Shown: positions 26,401 through 35,817 of the stretch, piece after piece
How the letters are laid out: every line of letters begins with the position of its first letter
How positions within the stretch are numbered: the stretch's first letter is position 1
DNA from: Homalodisca vitripennis
Taxonomy: Eukaryota > Arthropoda > Insecta > Hemiptera > Cicadellidae
Direction: 5' to 3'
NCBI RefSeq assembly: GCF_021130785.1
Contig: NC_060211.1
Coordinates: 123,391,001-123,455,000 of the forward strand
DNA length: 64,000 nt
Notes under the pieces: model-generated
What the model saw: the letters and a program-made list of their open reading frames with translations, nothing else
Told to the model about the DNA's origin: nothing
Database searches by the model: none
Program-made: the position numbers and the translations under genes

Positions 26401-27230
26401 TCACCTTTGGCCTTGACAGTTAGAATTTGTACAGAGGCTTTCTCGGCAGTATTGGAGAATGCACACCAGTCTGCTTTTTTGAAGTTTCTATCCTGGAAAC
26501 TTGCCTGGTCTAAAAATGGTGTGGGATTATTTTGGTTTTGAACATTCATATCTATAACAATAGGGTAGTGGTCACTACCCATCGAGTCCTTCATCACTTT
26601 CCAAGAAAGGATCCTCTGTTTCAGTTGAAATGTTGCAAAGGTAAGATCAATGGTAGAGGGTCTCCTACCAGGGGATCCTACTGTGGTACTGGATTTATCA
26701 TTGAGGAGAATATAATGTGAATCATAGTAAGTATTGAAAATTTGAATTCCTCTATAATCCTTCCGCCCATCACTGGACCAGTAGGGGTGTTTAGCGTTAA
26801 AGTCCCCACATAAGATTGAGAATTCTTTTTGCAAAAGAAATAATTTTTTCCATAGAGTTTGATCTAATTTGTTTGGAGCGCAATAGCAGTTGTATATAAA
26901 TAAGGATTTTTCTAAGTTTAATATTTCAATACCTGTAAACTGGATTGGATAGTTTTCCAGGCCTGGAACTGGTACCACTTTCCATTCTAGAGATTTGTGT
27001 ACTAGGATTGCTGTACCACCATACCCATCATATCTGTCATTCCTTACCGTGCTGAAGTTTTTAAAGGTAAAATTTTCTTCTGGATATAACCAAGTCTCCT
27101 GGAGCACAATGAGTTTTATGTTATTAATTGTAACAAAATGTTCTAATTCAGCCCGTTTTGACTTAAGAGACTGAATATTCCATTGTATAATCCTAAGAGG
27201 TGGATTGTTTGTCATTACTGACGATGTCAA
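23496..27230 (-). CDS. LINE ORF2 protein: endonuclease, reverse transcriptase, RNase H
   Basis: A 1244-residue uninterrupted frame. The N-terminal apurinic-like endonuclease (about 10-228) shows QWNIQS with Asn18, LQETW with Glu45, CGDFNAKHPYW near 141-151 and the catalytic SDH at 219-221. The reverse transcriptase (about 490-770) has SYRPISLLS, LDLSSAYDSV with Asp589, GLPQGCVLSP and YADD at 676-679. RNase H (about 978-1105) carries the expected acidic residues in IYTDGS (Asp984), SAEL (Glu1019) and SDSKAA (Asp1043), plus WVPSH. The C-terminus has a CCHC-like pattern (LCLKC, then HLIFDC). The protein would nick target DNA and copy its own RNA. ORF2 starts 38 bases before the ORF1 stop in another frame, so translation probably needs reinitiation or frameshifting. 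All key residues seen are present. Confidence 0.93.
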   Translation of the reverse strand: MTSSVMTNNPPLRIIQWNIQSLKSKRAELEHFVTINNIKLIVLQETWLYPEENFTFKNFSTVRNDRYDGYGGTAILVHKSLEWKVVPVPGLENYPIQFTGIEILNLEKSLFIYNCYCAPNKLDQTLWKKLFLLQKEFSILCGDFNAKHPYWSSDGRKDYRGIQIFNTYYDSHYILLNDKSSTTVGSPGRRPSTIDLTFATFQLKQRILSWKVMKDSMGSDHYPIVIDMNVQNQNNPTPFLDQASFQDRNFKKADWCAFSNTAEKASVQILTVKAKGDIEYEDFMKVLKESIINAVPKYHNGPKGIGFNSKSWWTPECSRAVAIRRRYFSQFTKEMTPINYSHYKKAHYEAKQIIVKAKQSAWHSLCEILNYNNNSQIWQMINGLNQGKNASNSFEKYLANDKDLSYKFMKTISPDYVPEKSEIDLPIFMKNSNNHQLEGEFKEIKLEHDIKSRSKSTAPGLDGINYLILRMLPPSAKTLLLIVFNNIWQGKSIPEYLKNIKVIGILKPTKDRTSENSYRPISLLSCIMKIFNLMIKYRLEWFTTKNKLIPDNQFGFKKKSGSNDFLLTLITEAQVSLTNDRTAVVASLDLSSAYDSVSIPTLASKLYVLGIPDKFIMHIFKWFSCRRLTFISNQGTFIRTAYRGLPQGCVLSPILFSLYTADIGRYMPRQVQPLLYADDITLIYSHKELDISAAGIQEALSSLEQYLLKVSLNINPRKCKIIVISRRKEIINPTLTVDNQVIPVVNSRKILGIIIDNKLKFKEHIQSLVSKSLKDLDILRSLACGRLGVHPQLLTKVYKSVIRSKLEYGCFIFGHAPKVNLKSLQIVQNHALRCILGAMKSSPTNTLHAEAALPPLHIRREFLTEKILFKTLSNPQHPCYVNIRYLHAVAYHHKYWVKKTKPLYMELVNTVDNLANLNNIAVSDSNLLEFVDSPLLLKNLKISFELQIDDTVGKKSLLPPEAIKALFLELMRKKYENYLRIYTDGSRSKDGTGSAVYIQDLKIEYKYKLPNQASSYSAELYAIKKAVEIANEQNYDNIVVCSDSKAAILAIKAASSADYEENLASAITICMMRGNKYFTFQWVPSHVVIGPNEHVDRLAKEATQAGEETTDFKVSLEDFVGTIKQSLLAPDSPSPWYNNYKLSRNKIVTINRLRSGHAWVNETIFKINCYFTPLCLKCNAGSIESLQHLIFDCVQYNDFRHELLTKLKAKKIDPPYILKDLLTSFDMEIILAFVSFLKSINKVI

Positions 27231-28671
27231 TACCCACTGACAAGCCTACGAGAATCTGTTTAATATTTTCTAGAACTATATTGACAGCTTGCATCGGGTT
27301 GCCAGCATTATCGGCAGCTGCATTTATCATTAGCTTTTCAAAATATAATTTTGCCTGGAATTCCTCCATCGATTTTTTGAGGTGGGCTCTTTCATCCTCA
27401 GTAAGCTCACCTGACCTACTTTGCTTAGGACTAGGCCTATAACCTTCAGCAATTTTTCCTTTGGCAGGGACATTTGATGAGGGTTTTAAATTTCTGTTTC
27501 TAGACACAGTTGTGTTCTTGTTGTTAAAAGGTGCTCGTCTGTCCTTTGGCTTTCTAGTGAGATGTTGCCATCCACTTTCTTCCGTTATCTCACCCTCATC
27601 TTCGCTGCCAATTAAAGTGTTATAGTAATTATCTGCGAGAATCGGTTTTTGAATAGGCCTAATAGAGTTAAGTTGAGGGAAGTCTTTATGACTTGTGACG
27701 TTATGACTGACCACTGATGAGAAAGATTTGTGAGGTTTAACTTGTGTGCCTGGTGTGTGGCTCTTTGTATTAATTGCTTGAGAGGCAGTGAAGAAATCTA
27801 CATTATATTCTGACATTCTGACCCTAATAGCTACTTGTTTCTTAAACTCTGGACATGACTTGGAAAAGCTGGGGTGTTCCCCTTTACAATTGACACATTT
27901 GGCAGCTTTCTGGCAGTGCTCACCATTAGATTCGCCATGGGCGGGTTCACCACAGTTGCCACATAGGTTGGTGTTCTTACATGGTGCGCTTGCAACATGA
28001 TTAAATGAATAACATCTGTAACACTGTCTTACAGGTTGTGTGTATTTTTCAACAGACATCATTACATAATCTAGTTTGATTTTATTTGGAAGCTCAGTAC
28101 CTTCAAATATTACTTTCATAAAGTGAGTATTATACACTCCATCCTTCCCCTTTTTAGTGATACGGTAAGCCTCTAATATAGGGATTGGGCTTAGGGCCCG
28201 CGTTACTAGCTCATTTGGGAGTACATCTGGTTCAACAAAAACTACTCCGGTTACCTGTACCCTATAACTAGGGATAAACACATGGTAGTTAACAAGGTTA
28301 GAAGGATTCTCACTTACGAGAGAGTTTGCTGCCTCATGGTTTTTACAAAAGATGGAGACATTCTTACCCTTTCTAATAATATGGTCTATCTTACCTTCAT
28401 ACTTACAGAGGAGTTTACCAACAGCAAAAGGATTAACCCTTGTTTTATTTACAGAACTTACAACAACCTCATATGGCCCAGCTGAGTCTGCATTATACCA
28501 TCTTTGTATGAATGATTTTTTGGGTAACTTGGCGGGATTCATTTGATCATTTTTTACTCCTTGATTCTGACTTTCTGTTTCAGTAAACTTTCTCTTATGA
28601 CTAGCATTTAATTCTAATTTCTCATTATGGTGTAGCTCGTTCAGAGGAAATTCTGTCTCCATAATACTCAA
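27193..28671 (-). CDS. LINE ORF1 protein: gag-like RNA-binding protein with three zinc knuckles
   Basis: A 492-residue uninterrupted frame directly upstream of ORF2 and overlapping it by 38 bases. After a polar basic N-terminus (1-60), residues 65-212 form a globular region that could be an RRM-like fold. Three CCHC knuckles follow: C217-C220-H225-C231, C237-C240-H245-C253 and C259-C262-H266-C273. The rest is a low-complexity basic and acidic tail and a helical-looking end (about 425-475). In this LINE group the ORF1 product coats the element RNA and forms the ribonucleoprotein used in retrotransposition. The start is the first Met; a second Met at residue 4 is an alternative. I see no frameshift or stop. 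Confidence 0.9.
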   Translation of the reverse strand: MSIMETEFPLNELHHNEKLELNASHKRKFTETESQNQGVKNDQMNPAKLPKKSFIQRWYNADSAGPYEVVVSSVNKTRVNPFAVGKLLCKYEGKIDHIIRKGKNVSIFCKNHEAANSLVSENPSNLVNYHVFIPSYRVQVTGVVFVEPDVLPNELVTRALSPIPILEAYRITKKGKDGVYNTHFMKVIFEGTELPNKIKLDYVMMSVEKYTQPVRQCYRCYSFNHVASAPCKNTNLCGNCGEPAHGESNGEHCQKAAKCVNCKGEHPSFSKSCPEFKKQVAIRVRMSEYNVDFFTASQAINTKSHTPGTQVKPHKSFSSVVSHNVTSHKDFPQLNSIRPIQKPILADNYYNTLIGSEDEGEITEESGWQHLTRKPKDRRAPFNNKNTTVSRNRNLKPSSNVPAKGKIAEGYRPSPKQSRSGELTEDERAHLKKSMEEFQAKLYFEKLMINAAADNAGNPMQAVNIVLENIKQILVGLSVGIDIVSNDKQSTS

Positions 28672-28800
28672 AACCGCTTTTTTTCGGTTTCTAGAACATA
28701 CTCTGGCGTGGCCATGGTGGCTGGATCCGTTATGACGGGTCCACCCTACTAACCTTACTTAGTTTCTTTGGATCGAGCCTGATAGTCTGAAATAACTTAA

Positions 28801-31269
28801 ACACTGACACAGATAACAAATAAATAAATAAATATAACAGCCCCAACATAAAATTACATTTGAGCAACAATGAACAAAAATTAACTAATTATTACCGACA
28901 TCAACATGAAACAACAAGTAAATGGAGAATAAGTTAGTTAAAATGGTAAGAGAGAGAGGTTAACTTTACAACACGCTGTCTGGTCAACAAAATGTCCTAT
29001 AAATGTTCTAACACAGTTCACGTTTGTACACCACAAAGTAAATAATGATGAAACGAGTTTATAAATTTAAAAGACGATTTCCATCATAATACCAAATATG
29101 ATTATGTAAACCAAATTCAAATAAGCGTACTAGTGTGTTGAACGTAAACAAAAACGTACGTTACCTATAGTAGTGTATGTGTCGTCTGTGTATTAGTGTG
29201 AGTGGGATGACCTGCAATTGAATCACTCTATAACAATAAAAAAATAAAACACAAAAATCTAAAATTTCTTATGATGTTAATCACAAGATTTGCAAAACCA
29301 TTAAATTTACAGAAATATTTCAATGAATTACAAATTTACAATTAGTGTAGATTTTTCTAGCTCACAGACCTCTGCTCATTCTACGTTTTAGTGTATATTT
29401 ATCCTTTAATTAAACTCATATGCGTACTTTTAGCAAATTTCGTATGTAAGTTGATACCAGCTGTAAATTTTCGTGGTTACCGAGTGTGACGTTTGGTCGT
29501 AGATGAAAGAAATAAAATAAAGTTTTATTGATTTTGCACTACTGTAAGAGTATTAGTACTGTAAGCTGATAATCGCTGGGAGGGGGGGGAGTGAGTTGAA
29601 GTGAGAACATGTTCAGACCCTTCCACAGCTAGATAAGAACCTCGTTCTAGTTTAATCCATAATGAGATGGATCATTGACAAATTTTGATAATTTGTCATT
29701 GTCATTTACAATTTTTTGATAAAGATATACCTTGACTAATTCAAAATTTAATTTGTAATTTTATTTAATGGAAATATTATATAATAGTTGTATTCATCAA
29801 TTTCATGTGTCAACACTTTTAGACTTCGTAACTTTCTAATATAGTATACACCGAGTTTTACTATTTCCAAAACTGATAATCGTATTTGCTATGCTTTTTA
29901 CGCACTCCAGATAGATAAAAGTTTATATGTTAGTTATTAACATTTGTATTTTTGTATTCTAAAGTAAATTTAAATAAGTAAGAAGTAATGCTAAGATGAT
30001 CACAGCATAATTCACTTGTTATTATGAACTATCCACAGTACTTGTTTACGTGGATTGATAAAGTAATTTGCAATACACAGAACAATACGCTCCCTACTCT
30101 GCTCCCTACTCTGTTATACAGTATTTCTACCATACATAACTATAGCTAAGACTGAGGCAACAAGTATATGAATTTGATTTACTAGTTTAAATACATTAGC
30201 TTGAACCTGAAGTACCTTTGTTCAGAGTCCCAAGTTTAAAGAAGCGTCGAGAAATCTATATTGTAGTTAACGACTGATTAAACTGCACTAGCTGTATCCT
30301 CTCTTTGATAGAATTCCAATTAAAAATTTACGTTACAATCAGCTACTCCAACTAAATGTTAAAATCTTGTTTGGTTTTCATGGAGACGATGATAATGTTA
30401 TTGTTAGGCAGTATACAGTTTAACCCTATATAATTCGTACTGATAATTGTATCTTTGAGTCTTGCTATGTGGTTCGATTGGCTGTTCACATCGATTTATT
30501 ATTTCAATGGAGTTAATAGCTAGAAATTAATAATAATACCTCTTGGTAAGGATTTAAAAAACTATGAAAAAAACCTAATGATAGGATACATAATCTTGAA
30601 CATAATCTAACTAAATGGAAATATACAAAAGTACATCCCGTAAGAGCAGTAAACTTTTTAGAAGTAATTAAAAATGTAACTGGTCACACGTTGGAAATAC
30701 TGGAGCATTTTCTGGCAACAAACAACACTGGCTTTAATTTGATTTGCCGCATTAGTTCTTAACAAAGTGTTTCATTAAATTCGAACGCTCACAACATTTT
30801 GCTTTTCCCAGAGTATTTCAGCGCCTTACAGCACAAATTGGAAGCCTCCAATAATAATTTTTATTTTTAAATGTATCGCGAGAATATATTATTTGTTGTT
30901 TCAATATTGTATTCTTGATTGTAATTGCAGAAGTTTGTAATCAAGGAGTAGATATCCTCCAAAAATATAAACATTATCAAGAACCCAACAAGGTCTTATT
31001 GAAATTGTGTTGTTATAGGTCTGTCAGGACGACAATCCATCCGTCTGTTCGTCTGTACGGTAACACTTTATAGGAAGATTTGATTCACGTGTGATCTTCG
31101 TCAAAGGAAGAAGATTTGCACCCCTTCCTAAGCGACGTTTACATCTCATCTATACATACGTGTAAAAAATTGCAAAATTGCACAGTCCATCTAAATGTTA
31201 TCAGTTATCAGTATCATATTTTATATACAATTTAAAATATGAAACTTGTAATCGCTAATATAACTTCTG
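28801..31269. other. AT-rich intergenic stretch
   Basis: No gene recognised. An exon-like segment at about 29165-29216 (minus strand) resembles 2335-2369. There is a G-run at 29579-29592 and a hairpin near 29677-29698 with arms GACAAATT and AATTTGTC. The GTCTGTxCGTCTGT-type repeat motif appears at 31040-31065. Confidence 0.4.
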
Positions 31270-31745
31270 ATCAGAACAAGATCATTGGTCCCTCAGCAAC
31301 GGCCTCAAGTTGAAAATCAGCAAGTGTTCAGTTTTACATATAGCTCCACAACAAGAGATACAGTCTCTCGGCCACGTGAGGTGATGGTGATGCTTGATGC
31401 CCAGACTCTGGTGATTCAGCGATCTCTTTTTCCAGTTATTTTTCAGTATTTTATTACTGTTATCCAACATATGGGAGTAGCCTCTCAAGGGAGGACACGG
31501 TAAGGATTCTAAAGTTGCAAAACACTGCAGCAAGGTTCATTTACTCCTCTCACGTTTTGACCAAGTGTCCCTTTATCGTGAGGCTGCCCACCTTCTTCCT
31601 ATATAAGCTTCTTCAGTATGCTGACGTGCTGCATTTCCACAAAGTCTTGTCCCTAAAGAAGCCGCAGTACCTTAGTGAGAGACTTCCCCGGAAGAGGTTG
31701 CTGAACGATGCGTCCGTCGGCGTGCAAGGGTTTTGCTAGGGTTAT
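31270..31745 (+). pseudogene. Truncated LINE reverse transcriptase fragment
   Basis: The plus strand reads WSLSNGLKLKISKCSVL (about 31285-31336), the block after YADD in LINE reverse transcriptases. After stops and a frame change, 31475-31680 reads ASQGRTR, then LKLQNTAARFIY, LYKLLQYADVLHFHKVL and KPQYLSERLP. This is the C-terminal connection region seen in CR1- and RTE-like LINEs. The endonuclease, catalytic boxes and any ORF1 are missing. It is a 5'-truncated, decayed copy; the clade is uncertain and 3' end and target duplication were not found. Confidence 0.65.
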
Positions 31746-33056
31746 ACTGGAGGCTGGCCGGAAATGTAGTCCTAACTTTTGGCCTACACTTTCAATGATC
31801 TTTTCGAATACATTACACGTTTTAAAGTATGGAACGCCTTTTATGCCAGGTTTAACACAATTTTATACTCTTGTAGTAATTATCAATTTTCACCTTTATA
31901 AACAGTTTACTAATTTTAATTTGGTTATCATTTTAAACTAAGTTAGTTTTAATGTCACTTGTAAAAAGGTAATATAATGGAGACATATTCCAATCCATCC
32001 GGTTAGCTTTCAAAACCTAATGAACTGATGCGAATGCCAATCGTTCAGAGTACACTTGTGAAAACTACGACTCAGGCCCTGTGAACACGATCGACTAGTG
32101 GTCTATCGAAGGTAGCTTCGGCCTGTAGCGTTTTAGGCGACATTGGTTTTAAATGTTATTATAGTTTTATTTGGAGACTCTAAGGCACTCAAAGATACTA
32201 AAACAAGCGGTGTGTAGAGTGTTTTCGTAAATATAATTATACATGTATCGTTCAAGATGGTAGCGATGAATGAATAATGACATATAAGCATTTTTAGTCT
32301 TAAACATAATAGCGTTACAATTTCGTATGAATGTCTATTCAATGCCCACTACTAGTATGCAAACTATCTCTGTGTTTGTATCGTCATGACGCAAAAATAC
32401 ATTGCTTATATTTAACCTCTTTCCACTACTCAACAGAGCTGAAATGTTGCATGTAAACTCTAATCCTGTAATGTTTTTTTTTTAATATATAACAATTACT
32501 TATTTAATTACAACAGCTGTATACCGTTATACATTAGTGTTTAGTAACTGAGTTATTGTTGTGTATGAGTGTAATTTACTTTACTATAACTATTTAACAA
32601 AGTAGGATATCGTTTAAAAAGAATTTGTTGTGACTGAGATGCTAAAGGCTTATTAAGTCCTCTATAAATTGAACTATTACGCCTCAAATCTAGTTGTATA
32701 TTTTAGATGACGGATGTTTAAAGATTGTTTCTGTAAAAATAAAATTAAGATCATAACGTATTTATTTAAAAACTACCGATGATATTTAAATTATAACTGG
32801 TTTTTCTGTTGAAACAATTAGAGTACAAAACACCTCAAATAAATAATAAATTGTTAAAAAAACCCTTAGTAATTTTATGGTTCAGACACATTTAATGAAC
32901 ATTTATTTGTTTATGTGACTCTTAACAATTGGAAAATATGTTAACGGATTGAAGTAGCACATGAACAATGTTTATAGATTGGTGTTGTCACTTCTACGAT
33001 AGGAATCACTTTGTTCCTGCTACATATGTGGTTTTGGTAGAAAACAGACTTGGTGG
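31746..33056. other. AT-rich intergenic stretch, nothing recognised
   Basis: No coding or structural feature recognised. Confidence 0.4.
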
Positions 33057-33374
33057 TCCAGGGCAGGAGTCCTCACTAGGATATCGTAGATGTCCAGGGC
33101 AGGAGTCCTCACTAGGATATCGTGAATGTCCATTGCAGGAATCCTCACTAGGATATCGTGAATGTCCAGGGAAGGAGTTCTTACTTGGATATCGTGAATG
33201 TCCAGGGCAGGAGTCCTCACTAGGATATCGTGAATGTCCAGGGCAGGAGTCCTCACTAGGATATCGTGAATGTCCAGGGCAGGAGTCCTCACTAGGATAT
33301 CGTGAATGTCCAGGGCAGGAGGCCTCACTAGGATATCGTGAATGTCCAGGGCAGGATTCCTCACTAGGATATCT
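33057..33374. repeat. 36-bp minisatellite, about nine copies
   Basis: Nine head-to-tail units of 36 bases, most differing by zero to a few substitutions; the fourth unit is the most divergent. Because 36 is a multiple of three, several frames stay open on both strands. One plus frame reads GQESSLGYRECP repeats, and minus frames read other 12-residue repeats. Nothing (signal peptide, conserved flanks or coding bias between frames) supports translation. Confidence 0.9.
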
Positions 33375-33404
33375 TCCAATCCCACGGTACTGCGCCGGGT
33401 GGGC

Positions 33405-33545
33405 CTGAATTAGCACCCCCTGGACATAGCACCCCCTCGCTACTGACGTAATTTTGACGTCACGAAAGGGGGTGCTAAATCAGCACAGTGGCCGTGTCCA
33501 GGCCCTGAATAAGCACCCCCTTCGAATACGGGGGTCCTAATTCAG
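33405..33545. repeat. Palindromic GC-rich repeat cluster (foldback/MITE-like)
   Basis: The 16-base motif CTGAATTAGCACCCCC (33405-33420) recurs as CTGAATAAGCACCCCC (33505-33520) and inverted at 33468-33483 and 33530-33545. Between them, 33427-33477 is itself a foldback with AGCACCCCC and GGGGGTGCT arms enclosing TGACGT and a perfect TGACGTCA (33455-33462). The cluster starts about 30 bases after the minisatellite. It resembles a small foldback element or nested MITE ends. Confidence 0.6.
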
Positions 33546-35764
33546 CTATTAAAATTACAAGGAATTGAAAGTTAGAGTGTAAAAACATTCATTACAATTT
33601 CCGATATAAATAGCCTTAAAATAAAAGTACAGCTAGACTGAAGTGTAATTTTAAATTTTACCTTTTTATAGACGCTTTATTAAAGACTTCACTGAGATTT
33701 CATTCTTCTTTTTACAATATTGTAAGAATGTCATCCTTAAGATTGACACTTCAAGATACATGGGGTTAGAAGTGCACGTGTGACTAATGTAACACACAAT
33801 AGTTAAAGATTCTTTAACTGCATACAAAAAGGCGATGATTTTCAGTTTTTGTCCATACATTATTACCGTGTTCTAGTTTATCTTTACTCTTTCCTAGTGT
33901 AAAAGTATCCGTTACCTAGAGAGTATAATATGCCACACCTTGGGCCAGTACACTCAAACATTGTTTGATTTCTTCTTATATTTTTTTCGAAAGTTCATCA
34001 AACAAATTCACTATACATAATAAGTTATGTATTAATATAGGAATAACAACTGGGAATAACATCGATATTATTACTCGGCCACTCGATACGGCCACATCAG
34101 TTCTGAACAGTAGGGTCGGTAGTGCACGGACGGGTTTCGTCAGCTTCGTCAAAATTATGTGTGGACCTACAGTCCTACAATCGATATTTGCAGGTTGATT
34201 TCACTCTGTATATTTCATATTTGGTAGACGGCCGATATATAACGAGCAACGATGTTAAGGCAAAAATAAGGAGTTTCAAGTTTGTATATGTTTACTAGCT
34301 GATACCCACCCCTTCGTACGGAATTTTTGTAGAATAACTGGTACGTCATAGACATCTCCTTGATGTCTTTAAAAAAAATGGCATACTACTGATGAAAAAA
34401 TTATGGTCATTGGAAAATATTCTAAATTTAATTTAAATGCGACATTCCATGATTTTTTGAACTGATGTTCTAAAGTAATTACAAATCACGATCCCTCTTT
34501 TCCTATAGTACTGTAGGTAATTAAAGACTCATGATCCACATTTGAAAATAGGTTTACTCACAAAAGGAGCAACAAAACGTATATGTGAGAATATTTTACA
34601 TGTAATAGTTGATAGCACTTAATATGAAAGTCCCAATATGAATTCTATTATTCATTCTCGTAATATGACACTAATTATCATCGATACCGTTAGAAAAAGT
34701 AATAAAATCGAGGGTATAGTCCTTTACCAGAGGGATATATCTACTAGAGGTAAGATGGACAGAAGTCGACCAAACATTTTTTTACATTAACTAGTTATGA
34801 AGAAACCTTGCGGATTAATATACTTCATCCTTAGCTACCAATGCCTCATCCATAAGTTTTTTATCACTGTGTTAAGTTCATAAACTAATAATGTATCTTC
34901 AAGTTGTAGCCTCATGTGAAATATACCTTTCTTCCGACTCAGCCGGAAGGGATATTGTGTATTTGATGTTTCTATATATTCCTTTAATTATGAAAAATAG
35001 TTAGGCATGATTCTATAGAGGATATTTTACACGTAAGCAATAGTAATACTTATGGGCGTAACCTTGAGATATTTTTGTAAATACCATTCTACAGATTGTT
35101 GTGTAGTGTTAAGTCTATGGAGCTGTTCCATTGTGCAGATGATTCACGGTACGCCTAATAGTGCATAAGATAAAAAATTATAATCTAGTTTCTTACTGCA
35201 GATGGTTACGAGTAATTATTTAAGGGCAGGTACTGAAAAATTATTTCTGTAATTAATGACAAGTCAAAAACTGTAATTTTCATGCTTCATCTTTTTAGTT
35301 CTATAAAAACTAATTTTTAAATGTAATTCATATTAAATATGAAACAAAAATGCCGAAAATAAAAATTCTATACTGTGTGACAGTGAACTATTTTGCCTAA
35401 AATACGAGCCTAAATTGTTTACAAAATTATATTAGTTTTTTTAAATTTGAGTAAATTAAACTAAAAAAAGAACAGTCCATTTCCGTGAAGGTATTAAATG
35501 AAATCAATAGTTTAATTATGGATTCATATACATTAGCCTTATTAGTTGGAACATTATTATGTAATATTAAGTCTATGGTAATTTTGAAGAGAAAGTAGCC
35601 ATATTTGATTATTATATTATTCAATTGTGTATCGGAAATTGCAAAACAATCGTAGATGGTAGCTTATAAGTGGCAGCGTCACAAAAGTCCAGATAACAAC
35701 TATTATATTTATGATTAAATTGAATATGTAAAAGATAAATATCCTTTTTCCTGGTTGAATGCTA
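33546..35764. other. AT-rich stretch between two palindromic motif clusters
   Basis: No gene recognised. At about 34297-34330 there is an ACTAGCTGATACCC block followed by CTTCGTACG, similar in style to a dispersed motif often found in arthropod repeats; this is a weak call. Confidence 0.3.
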
Positions 35765-35817
35765 GGGGGTGCTAATTCAGTGACTGAGCCATGCCCATGC
35801 GCTGAATAAGCACCCCC
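35765..35817. repeat. Second palindromic motif pair (outward arrangement)
   Basis: GGGGGTGCTAATTCAG at 35765-35780 and CTGAATAAGCACCCCC at 35802-35817 are the same 16-base motif as at 33405-33545, here in the opposite relative order with 21 bases between them. Confidence 0.65.

Larger units (their letters stand above)
23358..28800 (-). mobile_element. I-clade non-LTR retrotransposon with both ORFs open
   Basis: The element lies on the minus strand: a 5' UTR beginning somewhere near 28.8 kb (exact end not determined), ORF1 at 28671-27193, ORF2 at 27230-23496, about 115 bases of 3' UTR and a purine tail of GAA repeats (23358-23381 as TTC repeats on the plus strand). Two ORFs, three CCHC knuckles in ORF1 and endonuclease, reverse transcriptase and RNase H in ORF2 fit the I/Nimb group; members of that group often end in short tandem repeats instead of poly(A). 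I found no clean target duplication. Neither frame is broken, which marks it as young compared with every other element here. Confidence 0.85.

Noticed and set aside
23496..28671. Plus-strand frames of 60 to 97 codons inside the LINE
   Set aside because: They are antisense shadows of ORF1 and ORF2 without protein features.
23345..29165. Target duplication of the LINE based on CGTTACC at 23353 and 29159
   Set aside because: Only seven bases match, and the right-hand site belongs to another repeated segment; it is too weak to define the 5' end.
33057..33374. CRISPR-like array of 36-bp repeats
   Set aside because: The repeats are directly contiguous without spacers, and the surrounding genome is clearly eukaryotic; this is a minisatellite.
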